Assembly: GCF_018860505.1 (NCBI RefSeq) | Contig: NZ_JAHKPU010000007.1 | Span: forward strand, 1 to 41,916 | Direction of reading: 5' to 3' | Source: Pacificibacter marinus | GTDB taxonomy: Bacteria; Pseudomonadota; Alphaproteobacteria; Rhodobacterales; Rhodobacteraceae | Length of the DNA stretch: 41,916 nt | Part shown: one piece after another, positions 8,004 to 16,590 of the stretch | Layout: each line of letters opens with the position of its first letter | How positions within the stretch are numbered: position 1 is the first letter of the stretch | The notes under the pieces: generated by a model | The model's database searches: none | Told to the model about the DNA's origin: nothing | What the model saw: only the letters and a program-made list of their open reading frames with translations | Position numbers and translations under genes: made by a program

Positions 8004-9623
8004 TCAGCTTGCCAAATGCTCAAACAGCCGTGCAACAGCTTCTGCACCTGGGTCGATATGCCCATCGAGTTGCTCGGCGTTGATGTAACTCGCGCGCCCA
8101 GCCTTTGCAGACGTCAGGGTCGCGGTAAATTGCGCTCCTTTGCGTGCAGCAGCTGCCGCGGAAGCTAGCCCTTCAGGCAAGGCGTTCAGCGCAGGCAACA
8201 AAGCATCGACCATGGTCCGATCACCAGGGTTAGCACCACCAATCTGACGCATGCGATCAAGCCCCGCGATCAAGGCGTCGCGCATTGCCAAGCCTGACGA
8301 TGACGCGTCCCCCGCAGCAGCAAAGAAAATCGCAAGCAGTACGCCAGAGGAGCCCCCCATTGTCTGGCTCAACTCCAGCCCAATCGCACGATAAAGCTGT
8401 GTTTGATCTGCCAGTGGCAACGTATCCATGGCCCCGATCAATGCACGAGCTGCCCCAGCTAATGTGGAGCCTGTATCACCGTCACCGGATTTCGCATCAA
8501 GCAGATTCAGGTCTGCCTCGGCTGCGATCAAGACTTCACAGCATGCAATCAAAAACGCTTTGGTAGGTGCGTGCACAGATGCTGGCGCGCGGATCGGCGT
8601 CAAACCGTCGGGCAACGGTAGCACCTTGCACGTTTGTACCGCCCGACATCCGGGCCATGACAAAACGCCAACGGGTTGGGTCAGAAACCCCTCGTCTCCG
8701 TCTGCCAGTTCGCAAACGGAAATCGAAAATCCATGCATATCCAAAGCTGTCATCATCACACTTGGGCCGACGACCAATTTGATATGTTGGCCAAAATCAG
8801 ACTTCAAAAGGCTGTCAGTCAATATCGCCATTTCCAAACAAGACGCGCCACCGAGGTTGTTGATTAAAACGACATGGGGCGTCTTTGGCATGCCAGCACT
8901 GAGCTTTTCAGTCATCTTTTTAATCGCGTCGGTTGCCCCCGCAGCAGCAACTTGTTCAACACCTGCTTCACCGTGAATGCCCAAACCCAGCTCGGCCATT
9001 CCTGTTGGGATGCGGTCTTCTTTTAGTGACCCCGGAACAGAGCAGGTATCAAGCGACAACCCAATGCTGCGTGTTGTTTTGATGATGCGCTCGGCAGCGA
9101 TTGTGCAGGCCTCAAGATTGGCCCCGCTCGCCGCCATTGCACCCGCGATTTTATGCACGAACAAGGTTCCTGCAAGGCCACGTGCTTGCGGTAGATCTGG
9201 CAGTGCGATGTCATCGTCAACGATCACAACCCGAACCTTATGGCCAAAGGCGCGTGCGCGTTCGGCTGCAAGGCCAAAATTCAAACGGTCACCGGTGTAA
9301 TTTTTAACGATCAGCAAGCATCCTGCGGGCCCCGTAACAGCCAAGATTGCGGCCAAAACCGCATCGACAGATGGGGATGCAAATACCTCGCCGCAGACTG
9401 CAGCCGTAAGCATACCCTCGCCTACAAAACCGGCATGTGCAGGTTCATGGCCAGAACCGCCACCAGACACCAATGCGACCTGTGATTTATCCCAATCCGC
9501 GCGCACCACAACACGAATATGCGGGTAACCATCAAGCCGAGTGAGTTTTCCACCTGATGCAGCAATCGTTCCGTCAATCGCTTCAGTGACCATGTCTTGT
9601 TTTGCATTGATAAACTGTTTCAT
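8004..9623 (-). CDS. dhaKL: Fused dihydroxyacetone kinase (DhaK-DhaL), ATP-dependent
   Basis: This 539-residue enzyme phosphorylates dihydroxyacetone (or a related ketose such as erythrulose) to the phosphate ester in the cytoplasm. Residues 1-330 are the DhaK substrate domain: SGGGSGHEPAHAG (54-66), KNYTGDRLNFG (107-117) and the substrate-binding histidine His217 in LGIHGEAG. Residues 355-535 are the DhaL nucleotide domain, with LLDAKSGDGDTGSTL (Asp376, Asp381, Asp383 for Mg-ATP) and TMGGSSGVLL. The fusion indicates the ATP-using type, not the PTS-dependent type. It is the last gene of the transporter operon, 9 bp after the second ATPase gene. It is the operon's only enzyme, and no dehydrogenase, isomerase or aldolase accompanies it. 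Length matches fused kinases of the family. Confidence 0.9.
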   Translation of the reverse strand: MKQFINAKQDMVTEAIDGTIAASGGKLTRLDGYPHIRVVVRADWDKSQVALVSGGGSGHEPAHAGFVGEGMLTAAVCGEVFASPSVDAVLAAILAVTGPAGCLLIVKNYTGDRLNFGLAAERARAFGHKVRVVIVDDDIALPDLPQARGLAGTLFVHKIAGAMAASGANLEACTIAAERIIKTTRSIGLSLDTCSVPGSLKEDRIPTGMAELGLGIHGEAGVEQVAAAGATDAIKKMTEKLSAGMPKTPHVVLINNLGGASCLEMAILTDSLLKSDFGQHIKLVVGPSVMMTALDMHGFSISVCELADGDEGFLTQPVGVLSWPGCRAVQTCKVLPLPDGLTPIRAPASVHAPTKAFLIACCEVLIAAEADLNLLDAKSGDGDTGSTLAGAARALIGAMDTLPLADQTQLYRAIGLELSQTMGGSSGVLLAIFFAAAGDASSSGLAMRDALIAGLDRMRQIGGANPGDRTMVDALLPALNALPEGLASAAAAARKGAQFTATLTSAKAGRASYINAEQLDGHIDPGAEAVARLFEHLAS

Positions 9624-9632
9624 GATTTTTTC

Positions 9633-10628
9633 CTACGATACACGGGCGCCAGAGGCGTCAAAATAGAACGGGTTTTCAGGGCGAATCTGAATAATTTCGC
9701 CCTCTTTAAGGGTGGTATGAGCGTCGGTCACAGTAATCAGATCATGCGATTTGAATGACAAATGCAGGCGTGTCTGATCCCCCAGATGTTCGACGCGCCG
9801 CACGAAACTATCCTCGCCTTCGCCTTGGAAAATCTGCTCGGGGCGCAGGCCAATATGTGTCGCTTTGTTTGGCGCTCCCCCAAAGACGTCTGATGGCAAA
9901 ACATTGATGCGCGGCTGACCAAGACGGCTGGCGGCATAAATACTTACCGGATTTTCATAAATCTCACGCGGGCTCCCAAATTGCACCAGCTTGCCTTCGT
10001 CAAGCACGCCCACATGGGTCGCCATAGTCATTGCTTCGGTCTGATCATGTGTCACATATAACATCGTGGCCCCTGAATCCGCTTGAATGCTCTTGAGTTC
10101 GATCCGCAAATCAGATCGCAATTTTGCATCCAGTGAACTGAGCGGCTCATCCATCAAATATAAAGATGGATCGCGCACTAACGCTCGCCCTATCGACACC
10201 CGCTGCATTTCACCACCCGACAAGGCTGTCGCTTTGTTATCAAGTTTATGGCTGATCTGCAGCACCTCAGCGACAGCGTTCACCTTGCGCTCAATCTCGG
10301 CTTGCGGAGTTTGCAAGATTGGAGATTTAAGCGGAAACTCAAGATTTTGGCGCACCGTGAAATGCGGATAAAGCGAGTATTGCTGAAACACCATCGCCAC
10401 GTCACGTTGAGCGGGTGTATAGGATGCCACATCACGGCCACCAATTGTAACGGTCCCTGTATCTGGCCTATCCAGCCCTGACACCATACGCAGCGTTGTG
10501 GTTTTTCCCGCACCGGTTGGGCCAAGCAAGACCACAAATGCGCCGTCAGGAATGGTCATCGTTACGTCATCAAGAGCCACCTGATCGCCGTATGACTTTG
10601 ATATCCCGCTTAATGTCACTTCAGCCAT
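9633..10628 (-). CDS. ABC transporter ATP-binding protein (second ATPase)
   Basis: The 331-residue protein has Walker A GPTGAGKTTT, signature LSGGEMQRVSIGRAL, Walker B LYLMDEPLSSLDAKL and a switch histidine in YVTHDQTEAMT. The C-terminal 100 residues form a TOBE/OB-type regulatory domain, as in the MalK/UgpC group. It energises uptake through the two permeases encoded upstream. It overlaps the preceding ATPase gene by 8 bp, so the two are translationally coupled. Systems with two different CUT1 ATPases, like the rhizobial glycerol transporter GlpST, probably use them as a heterodimer. The alanine in place of cysteine or serine in Walker A is tolerated. Confidence 0.9.
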   Translation of the reverse strand: MAEVTLSGISKSYGDQVALDDVTMTIPDGAFVVLLGPTGAGKTTTLRMVSGLDRPDTGTVTIGGRDVASYTPAQRDVAMVFQQYSLYPHFTVRQNLEFPLKSPILQTPQAEIERKVNAVAEVLQISHKLDNKATALSGGEMQRVSIGRALVRDPSLYLMDEPLSSLDAKLRSDLRIELKSIQADSGATMLYVTHDQTEAMTMATHVGVLDEGKLVQFGSPREIYENPVSIYAASRLGQPRINVLPSDVFGGAPNKATHIGLRPEQIFQGEGEDSFVRRVEHLGDQTRLHLSFKSHDLITVTDAHTTLKEGEIIQIRPENPFYFDASGARVS

Positions 10629-11718
10629 AATTCAGCACTCCTTCGTTGGCTTGGCTGCGCAGCGCGACACCAGTATCAGCGTCGAACAATGTGATCGTAC
10701 GTGGATCAAATGACAGGCCAGTTTGATCACCGACACGCACTTTGTCCGCGCTTCCGACACGGGCTTTAATATCGCCATTGGCTGTTTCCAGCGTCACGAT
10801 CTGGGTTGTGCCGAGGTACTCTGTCGCCTTGACCCGTCCTCGATATTTGGCAGTGTCGTCCAGTCGCACATGCTCTGGGCGCACGCCAAGCGACATCGCG
10901 CCGTTTGTCCCTTCAATACTTGTCGGAACCGACAACGGAATATCATTCAAGCGCACCTCATTGCCCCCCGATCCGATCATGCCGTTGAAATCGAGAAAGT
11001 TCATCGCCGGCGAGCCCAAGAACTGAGCAACGAACTTGGTGGCAGGCCAATCATAGATATCTTGCGGCACACCGAATTGCTCAACAACACCGTGGTTCAT
11101 GACCACGATTTTGTCGCCCATTTGCATGGCCTCAAGCTGATCGTGGGTCACATACACCGTGGTCGCATTCATACGGTCATGCAGGGCGCGCAGCTCCTCG
11201 GACATATGTTCACGGAATTCCGCGTCGAGCGCCCCCAGCGGCTCATCCATGAAAAACGCCTTGGGATCACGTACAATCGCGCGGCCAAGCGCCACACGTT
11301 GACGGTCGCCGCCAGACAAGCCCCCCACAGGCGTGTTCAAGATATCGGTGATACCAAGAATTTCAGCAATCTCGCCCACCTTCTTCGTGACTTCGGCCTT
11401 GGACAATCCCTGACAGCGCAGCGGATAGCTTATGTTTTTGCCCACATTCATATGCGGGTAAAGCGCAAACATTTGGAACACAAAGGCGATATCGCGCTGT
11501 GACGCGGGCTTTTGCCCCACTTCTTCGCCGTCGATATAAATCTCGCCTGATGTAGGCAATTCAAGCCCTGCCATCATCCGCAGCGTTGTGGTCTTGCCGC
11601 AGCCCGATGGGCCAAGCAGCATAAAGAATTCGCCGTCTTCAATCGTGAACGTAGAAGATTTCACCGCGTTGAACGACCCAAAATCCTTGCGCACATTTTC
11701 AATACGTATTTGTGCCAT
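10621..11718 (-). CDS. ABC transporter ATP-binding protein (first ATPase)
   Basis: The 365-residue CUT1-type ATPase has Walker A GPSGCGKTTT, Q-loop FVFQMFALYPHM, Walker B AFFMDEPLGALDAEF, switch YVTHDQLEAM and a C-terminal TOBE domain with the SLGVRPEHVRLDD motif. The signature reads LSGGDRQRVALGRAI, with Asp where Gln is usual. It lies 2 bp after the small membrane protein and overlaps the second ATPase gene by 8 bp. It powers import of the substrate handed over by the binding protein at 13915-15249. The partner ATPase differs in sequence, so a heterodimeric motor is likely. Confidence 0.9.
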   Translation of the reverse strand: MAQIRIENVRKDFGSFNAVKSSTFTIEDGEFFMLLGPSGCGKTTTLRMMAGLELPTSGEIYIDGEEVGQKPASQRDIAFVFQMFALYPHMNVGKNISYPLRCQGLSKAEVTKKVGEIAEILGITDILNTPVGGLSGGDRQRVALGRAIVRDPKAFFMDEPLGALDAEFREHMSEELRALHDRMNATTVYVTHDQLEAMQMGDKIVVMNHGVVEQFGVPQDIYDWPATKFVAQFLGSPAMNFLDFNGMIGSGGNEVRLNDIPLSVPTSIEGTNGAMSLGVRPEHVRLDDTAKYRGRVKATEYLGTTQIVTLETANGDIKARVGSADKVRVGDQTGLSFDPRTITLFDADTGVALRSQANEGVLNYG

Positions 11719-11720
11719 GA

Positions 11721-11909
11721 TTACTCCGAAAAATGGCTAACGATGATGAACATCACCGTGCCAACAAGGGTGACAATAAAGGAATAGCTGTAAAGCCCGA
11801 TGGCAAAGGGCTGCATCAACATGAACACCCCCACCGCAATCAGGATGGTCGCTAGCATTTCCCATGGACCACGGCGAAACCGTAGCAGTCCTTTGATGAT
11901 ATTGATCAT
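11721..11909 (-). CDS. Small two-helix membrane protein of the ABC operon
   Basis: This 62-residue protein starts MINIIKGLLRFRRGPWEM and has two hydrophobic segments, about residues 18-33 and 38-58, joined by a short turn. Its ATG overlaps the stop of the upstream permease by 4 bp (ATGA), and the first ATPase gene follows 2 bp later, so it is embedded in the translation chain. A small membrane protein is also found between permease and ATPase genes in some alphaproteobacterial CUT1 systems of the glycerol type. It may stabilise or regulate the permease complex, but this is inference. A longer frame upstream to 12131 only shadows the permease gene. Confidence 0.8.
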   Translation of the reverse strand: MINIIKGLLRFRRGPWEMLATILIAVGVFMLMQPFAIGLYSYSFIVTLVGTVMFIIVSHFSE

Positions 11910-12844
11910 TTCCGTACCGCTCCGAATGTGATCCCGCGCAACAAGTGTTTGCGTAACAAGATGGTGAAAACCATGACTGGCACGAGGAAGATCGTTGCAC
12001 CTGCTGCAACAGCAGGCCAATCTTTGCCGCTGACACCGATGATTGTTGGGATGAAAGGCGGGGCCGTTTGTGCCGTGCCAGACGTCAGCAGAACGGCAAA
12101 GGCGTATTCGTTCCACGCAAAGATCAAACAAAAAATGGCCGTTGACGCGATGCCCGTGGCAGCTTGTGGCAACACAACTTTATAGAAGGCTTGGAACCGT
12201 GTGTAGCCGTCGATCAATGCAGCCTCTTCGTACTCAATCGGGATTTCATCGATGAAGCCCTTGAGCAACCAGACAGACAGCGACAGGTTCACCGCCGTGT
12301 ATAGTAAGATCATACCAAGGTGCGTGTCATTTAGCCCCAAGTTACGGAACATCAAAAAGATCGGGATCGCCACGGCAATCGGCGGCATCATCCGTGTCGA
12401 TAGAATAAAGAACAATAGATCGTCCTTAAGCGGCACTTTAAATCGGCTAAAGGCATAAGCGGCCATCGTGCCCAAGATCATACACAAAAGCGTTGATCCA
12501 AATCCGATGATAACCGAGTTAAGGAACCGCTCGCCGTAGCGTGAGGGGCCAGAAATGATCGTGCCACGTTCGCGCACAATTTCATCGTACCAAGTATCAG
12601 CCGGACCTGCGGCCTCAAGCATTTCTGGGGTGGCTCTAGTGCGTTCGGTGAACAGGTTCACATAACCTTCGACGCTTGGTTCGAACAATACGACGGGTGG
12701 ATAGGCAATGGAATCCGCAGGGGATTTAAACCCTGTCGCGATGATCCAAAGCAGCGGAACCAACGTAATGCAAGCATAGCTGATCACCAAAAATCCGGCG
12801 ATCCATTTGGTGCCCTTTGCGGGCTCTGTGACGGAAAAACTCAT
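11906..12844 (-). CDS. Carbohydrate ABC transporter permease (MalG-like)
   Basis: The 312-residue inner-membrane protein has six predicted helices and the permease EAA loop, EYEEAALIDGYTRFQAFYKV, which docks the ATPase. It ends near LLRKHLLRGITFGAVRK, a typical MalG-group C-terminus. I chose the ATG at 12844 (MSFSVTEPAK), which overlaps the previous permease's stop by 4 bp. An in-frame ATG at 12946 would add 34 residues that only shadow the upstream gene. It pairs with the permease at 12841-13788 to form the translocation channel. Confidence 0.9.
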   Translation of the reverse strand: MSFSVTEPAKGTKWIAGFLVISYACITLVPLLWIIATGFKSPADSIAYPPVVLFEPSVEGYVNLFTERTRATPEMLEAAGPADTWYDEIVRERGTIISGPSRYGERFLNSVIIGFGSTLLCMILGTMAAYAFSRFKVPLKDDLLFFILSTRMMPPIAVAIPIFLMFRNLGLNDTHLGMILLYTAVNLSLSVWLLKGFIDEIPIEYEEAALIDGYTRFQAFYKVVLPQAATGIASTAIFCLIFAWNEYAFAVLLTSGTAQTAPPFIPTIIGVSGKDWPAVAAGATIFLVPVMVFTILLRKHLLRGITFGAVRK

Positions 12845-13788
12845 CTCTCTTTTACCTTGTTCAGGGCCTTGACGTAAATCGAAGCAAGGCCAAAGACGGT
12901 CACGAAAAGGATCACTGCGTAAGCGGATGAATATCCGGTGCGCCACTTTTCAAAGGCCTCTCGTTTCAGATCAATCGAGGTCAGGGTTGTCGTGTTCCCC
13001 GGCCCTCCGCCTGTGAGTTGGACAACCAGATCGAACATCTTGAAGTTCTCGATGCCACGGAACAACACAGCCAACATCAAAAACGGTAGTGCCATAGGAA
13101 TGGTCAGCGTCCAGAACTGGCGCCATTTGCTGGCGCGATCACATTCAGCCGCCTCGTAAATGCTATCGGGAATAGACCTAAGGCCCGCCAGACAGATCAG
13201 CATCACAAATGGTGTCCACATCCATGTGTCCGCAATCACAATCGCCCAAGGGGCCAAATGCACATCGCCAATCATTGAAAAACTGGCTGGGTCAGCACCA
13301 GTGAAAAACGCGACAACATAGTTAAACAGACCAATTTGCGGCTGATACAGAAACGTCCAAAAGTTGCCGACAACCGCAGGTGACAACATCATTGGAAAGA
13401 CGATGATCGTCGTCCACATGTCATTGCCACGGAATTTTTTGTTGATCAAAAAGGCGAGCGCGAAACCGATCAGGACCTGTAAAGCGATCGTCCAGATCAA
13501 AAAATGTGCCGTTGCCTGCATTGTGTTCCAAACGTCAGGATCACTTAGGATGCGTTTATAATTGGACAAACCAACCCAATCCACATCCTTGTTCGGGCGG
13601 TTCACACGAAAATTGGTAAAGCTCAACCGAATGGTCCAGATCAACGGAAAGATATTGACTGCAAGCAATAAGAAAATCGTAGGGGCCACGAAAATCCACG
13701 CGATTGTTCGGTCTGACAATCCGCGAATGCGTTTGGCCATTCCGACAGGCGTCTTCGCGGCCGCTGTATCCATAGGGGAAAGGGGCAT
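12841..13788 (-). CDS. Carbohydrate ABC transporter permease (MalF-like)
   Basis: The 315-residue protein has six hydrophobic helices (first near residues 29-50), the EAA loop IYEAAECDRASKWRQF and the segment TGGGPGNTTTLTSIDL, common in the MalF/UgpA group. It follows the binding-protein gene across a 126-bp gap that contains a hairpin, and its stop overlaps the next permease's start. It forms the inner-membrane channel with that protein. The start ATG at 13788 gives a normal length. Confidence 0.9.
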   Translation of the reverse strand: MPLSPMDTAAAKTPVGMAKRIRGLSDRTIAWIFVAPTIFLLLAVNIFPLIWTIRLSFTNFRVNRPNKDVDWVGLSNYKRILSDPDVWNTMQATAHFLIWTIALQVLIGFALAFLINKKFRGNDMWTTIIVFPMMLSPAVVGNFWTFLYQPQIGLFNYVVAFFTGADPASFSMIGDVHLAPWAIVIADTWMWTPFVMLICLAGLRSIPDSIYEAAECDRASKWRQFWTLTIPMALPFLMLAVLFRGIENFKMFDLVVQLTGGGPGNTTTLTSIDLKREAFEKWRTGYSSAYAVILFVTVFGLASIYVKALNKVKER

Positions 13789-13841
13789 TGTTTATGTGTC
13801 CTTGCCGGCGACTTAAGTCGCACACTTCGATAATGGGTGCC

Positions 13842-13865
13842 CCAGCCAATCCGTGGATCAGCTGG
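13842..13865 (-). promoter_or_regulatory. Intercistronic hairpin between binding-protein and permease genes
   Basis: On the minus strand, CCAGCUGAUC and GAUUGGCUGG pair over 10 bp (two are G-U) around the loop CACG. No U-tract follows. Such hairpins after binding-protein genes commonly protect the upstream mRNA from 3' decay, so more binding protein than permease is made. Confidence 0.55.
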
Positions 13866-13914
13866 TGCGATTACCTGACACCTCCTCTGGAAAGGTATCC
13901 GACTGGGATGGGTG

Positions 13915-15249
13915 TTAGAGCTTGCCTTCGTCCTCGAACACTTCGGTCCAATCGCGGACCAAACCATCGAGGGCTTCTTTGGCAGTGCCTTCGCCCGCAA
14001 TGACGTAGTTGTGCATACGCTCTTGAGTGGCGATCAACAGATCGGCATAAGCCGGTTCAGCCCAGAAATCTTTGACGATTGCCATACTATCAAGGAAAGC
14101 TTGTGCGTATGGTTGGCTTGCCGCGAAATCATCCGCCTCAACAACCGCACGAAGTGCTGGCGCTCCGCCAAGGTTCCACCATTGCTGTTGCACTTCAGGC
14201 TGCGCAAACCACTTGATGTACTCCAAAGCCGCATCCTGCTTATCAGAATAGGAAACAACAGAGATACCTTGTCCGCCAAGCTGTGCAAATTGACCCGCTG
14301 GGCCAGCAGGGTTCGGGAAATAACCCGTATTGCCGCCACCCACAGTTTCATCGGCTTCAACTCCTGGCCAGATGAAAGCAAAATTCATCTGCAGTGCAAC
14401 CTGCCCAGACCGGTAGGCGTCGATATTTTCGCTCATGTACCAATTCGAGGAACCAGGAGGTGTGCCGATGTCATACAGCTCTTTGTAAAGCTCAAGACCA
14501 GCAACCGCACCTTCAGAGTTTACAAACCCTTCTAAGTCGTAAGGCTTGTCCGGATTTTCGTACTGGAAACCGTAGTTATACAGCGCGTTCGTGACGCCCA
14601 TCGTGACGCCTTCGGACCCACGTTCTGTATAGATCGCAGCGCCGTAAACAGTGGTGCCATCGATGTCGCGACCTTGAAAGAATTCGGCAATATCCTTGAG
14701 CTCTTCGAGGGATGCGGGCACGTCCAGCTTGCGGCCATAAGTGTCCATAAACTCGGTCTGAAGTTCCGGACGCTCAAACCAATCCTTGCGATATGTCCAG
14801 CCGACCACGTCTGCAAATGCTGGCAGCGCATAATAGTTTGGCGTATTCTTTGGCCATTCCGAATACCCCGTCACGGTCGCCGGCAAAAAATCGTCCATTG
14901 TAATGCCGTTGGCATCAAAGAAATCGTTCAGCTTGACGTAGTGGCCGTTTTCGGCGCCGCCACCGATCCACTGGCTATCGCCAATCATCAGATCGCAAAG
15001 TTGTCCACTAGAATTGAGCTCATTCAACATACGGTCAGCAAAGCTCGTCCATGGCACGAACTCAAAACTCATGGTGTGGCCGGATTGCAGTTCAAAATCT
15101 TTGGACAGTTCAATTAACGAATTTGCAGGATCCCAGGCCGCCCAGCACAAAGTCAGGTCTGTGGCATGTGCTTCTACCGCAGCTGTTGTCGCAATCACGG
15201 ATGCGACAATGGCACCCGTAGCCCCCCTAGTGAATAGGTTCTTTTTCAT
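13915..15249 (-). CDS. Carbohydrate ABC transporter substrate-binding protein
   Basis: This 444-residue periplasmic protein of the CUT1 type has a signal sequence, MKKNLFTRGATGAIVASVIA, with likely cleavage after AHA near residue 29. The mature part starts TDLTLCWAAWDPANSL and contains LCDLMIGDSQWIGGGAENG and YKELYDIGTPPGSSNW, blocks of the extracellular solute-binding family 1. The ATG at 15249 follows a strong GGGAGGA. It is the first gene of the operon, divergent from the LacI regulator, so the shared 15250-15480 region controls it. The ligand is not identifiable; the kinase downstream suggests dihydroxyacetone or another short ketose or polyol. Confidence 0.9.
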   Translation of the reverse strand: MKKNLFTRGATGAIVASVIATTAAVEAHATDLTLCWAAWDPANSLIELSKDFELQSGHTMSFEFVPWTSFADRMLNELNSSGQLCDLMIGDSQWIGGGAENGHYVKLNDFFDANGITMDDFLPATVTGYSEWPKNTPNYYALPAFADVVGWTYRKDWFERPELQTEFMDTYGRKLDVPASLEELKDIAEFFQGRDIDGTTVYGAAIYTERGSEGVTMGVTNALYNYGFQYENPDKPYDLEGFVNSEGAVAGLELYKELYDIGTPPGSSNWYMSENIDAYRSGQVALQMNFAFIWPGVEADETVGGGNTGYFPNPAGPAGQFAQLGGQGISVVSYSDKQDAALEYIKWFAQPEVQQQWWNLGGAPALRAVVEADDFAASQPYAQAFLDSMAIVKDFWAEPAYADLLIATQERMHNYVIAGEGTAKEALDGLVRDWTEVFEDEGKL

Positions 15250-15319
15250 TGATTTATTCCTCCCGATTTTAGCGGACGCAGCTCCCCGCCACGACTCACG
15301 CTATGCTTATATTGCTAAA

Positions 15320-15335
15320 TGATGCACGTGCCTCA
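15320..15335. promoter_or_regulatory. Palindromic operator 1 (LacI-type)
   Basis: TGATGCACGTGCCTCA is a near-perfect 16-bp palindrome centred on CACGTG, the CG-centred form typical of LacI-family operators. A second copy lies 30 bp away, about three helical turns. Both are between the binding-protein gene and the LacI gene. Confidence 0.7.
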
Positions 15336-15349
15336 TGGCAACAATTATT

Positions 15350-15365
15350 TGACGCACGTGCCTCA
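15350..15365. promoter_or_regulatory. Palindromic operator 2 (LacI-type)
   Basis: TGACGCACGTGCCTCA matches operator 1 at 15 of 16 positions. A weaker related sequence, TGATGCAGTTGTGGCA, is at 15411-15426 and could be a third, degenerate site near the regulator start. Confidence 0.7.
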
Positions 15366-15480
15366 ATGCGTAACCATATCGAGATGAAATCTAACATTTC
15401 TGCTTGTAAATGATGCAGTTGTGGCACAACAAAGGTCTGATAAGATGGCGAAATTCGTAGAAACGACAGTCAGAGAAATA

Positions 15481-16503
15481 ATGCTAAGACCAACAACCAA
15501 AGATCTGGCACAAGCTGCGGGCGTCAGTCGCGCAACCGTCGATCGCGTGCTCAACGGACGAGATGGTGTCAGAAAAGACACCGTGGACCGCGTCAATCAA
15601 GCCATTAAAGACCTCGGCTTTGTGCGTAACATCCAAGCCGCCAACCTTGCGAAATCGCAGCGCTATAGGTTTGTCTTTGCTTTGCCGCGCTCTGGCGATT
15701 TATTTCTCGAAGAAATTATTCGGCACATCGACGAAGCCAGTGAAAATTTTGCTGCCGATCTAATTGTATGTGACGTGGCGCATATCGACGAAAATGATCC
15801 ACATAGCATTTCTTCATTTCTTGCAACGCTGGACCCCGTTGATACGACTGGTGTCGCGATCATGGCGCCAGAGTCCCCTCAAGTCCGTGATGCTATTTTC
15901 AGACTACAAGAACGTGGTATCGCGGCCCTTCCGTTTATTGCGGACCAGTCAAGCATGGCGGAACACTGGGTAGGTACAAATCATAACGCTGCTGGCGCAA
16001 CCGCTGCCAACCTTATCGGGCGATTTTGCCAGAAAACTCAAGGATCAGTGCTGGTCATTTCCGAAAGTATGCGCTCGCGCGATAGTCTGGAGCGACGCAT
16101 CGGGTTCGACACCGAACTTAACAAAAATTTCGGTTTTCTACAGGCACTTCCGTCCCTCGAAACCTACGGCGATGAAGACCGCGCCCAAACAATTATTACA
16201 AATGCGGTCCAAAACAACGCCAACCTTGTCGGCATTTACATCATGTCTTCAGAGGCCCGCGTGCCGTTACAAATTCTGAATGATCTGGGTCAAACAACCA
16301 ACCTTATTAAAATAGCCCACGAACGCACCCCCTATACCGAAAACGCCCTAAAAACCTTCAAGATCGACGCCGTTATCGCGCAAGACCCAGGACATCTTGT
16401 CAGAAGTGCCATTCGCAAACTGAAAGCTATCAAAGACAAAAGAGTAGCAATTGGGTCGCAGGAACGTATCAGGATTGAGGTACTACTACGCACAAATATT
16501 TGA
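15481..16503 (+). CDS. LacI family transcriptional regulator
   Basis: The N-terminal 45 residues are a LacI helix-turn-helix, TTKDLAQAAGVSRATVDRVL, followed by the hinge-helix region around VRNIQAANLAKSQRY. The rest is a periplasmic-binding-protein-like effector domain, with the sugar-binding type pattern from about residue 45. I took the ATG at 15481 (MLRPTTKDL, 340 residues), which puts the helix-turn-helix at the usual distance from the start. In-frame alternatives are an ATG at 15445 and a GTG at 15421; the GTG would overlap a possible operator. It is divergent from the ABC/kinase operon and very probably represses it until substrate or its phosphate binds. It may also control itself through the same operators. 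Confidence 0.85.
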   Translation: MLRPTTKDLAQAAGVSRATVDRVLNGRDGVRKDTVDRVNQAIKDLGFVRNIQAANLAKSQRYRFVFALPRSGDLFLEEIIRHIDEASENFAADLIVCDVAHIDENDPHSISSFLATLDPVDTTGVAIMAPESPQVRDAIFRLQERGIAALPFIADQSSMAEHWVGTNHNAAGATAANLIGRFCQKTQGSVLVISESMRSRDSLERRIGFDTELNKNFGFLQALPSLETYGDEDRAQTIITNAVQNNANLVGIYIMSSEARVPLQILNDLGQTTNLIKIAHERTPYTENALKTFKIDAVIAQDPGHLVRSAIRKLKAIKDKRVAIGSQERIRIEVLLRTNI

Positions 16504-16590
16504 GAATTTTGTGCAAATACGCATCAGTTGATTTTACTTTGGGCCAGAAACACCCTAATTAAGTCGTATAAACATTTAGGATACTGACTG

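Noticed and set aside
7732-8088. 118-codon plus-strand frame
   Set aside because: It overlaps the kinase gene and the terminator hairpin, and shows no family pattern or good start.
10723-11502. 259-codon plus-strand frame
   Set aside because: It is antisense to the first ATPase gene, which has all ABC motifs; composition is that of a shadow.
11909-12131. N-terminal extension of the 62-aa membrane protein to 136 residues
   Set aside because: The added residues shadow the upstream permease gene; the ATGA overlap start is much better.
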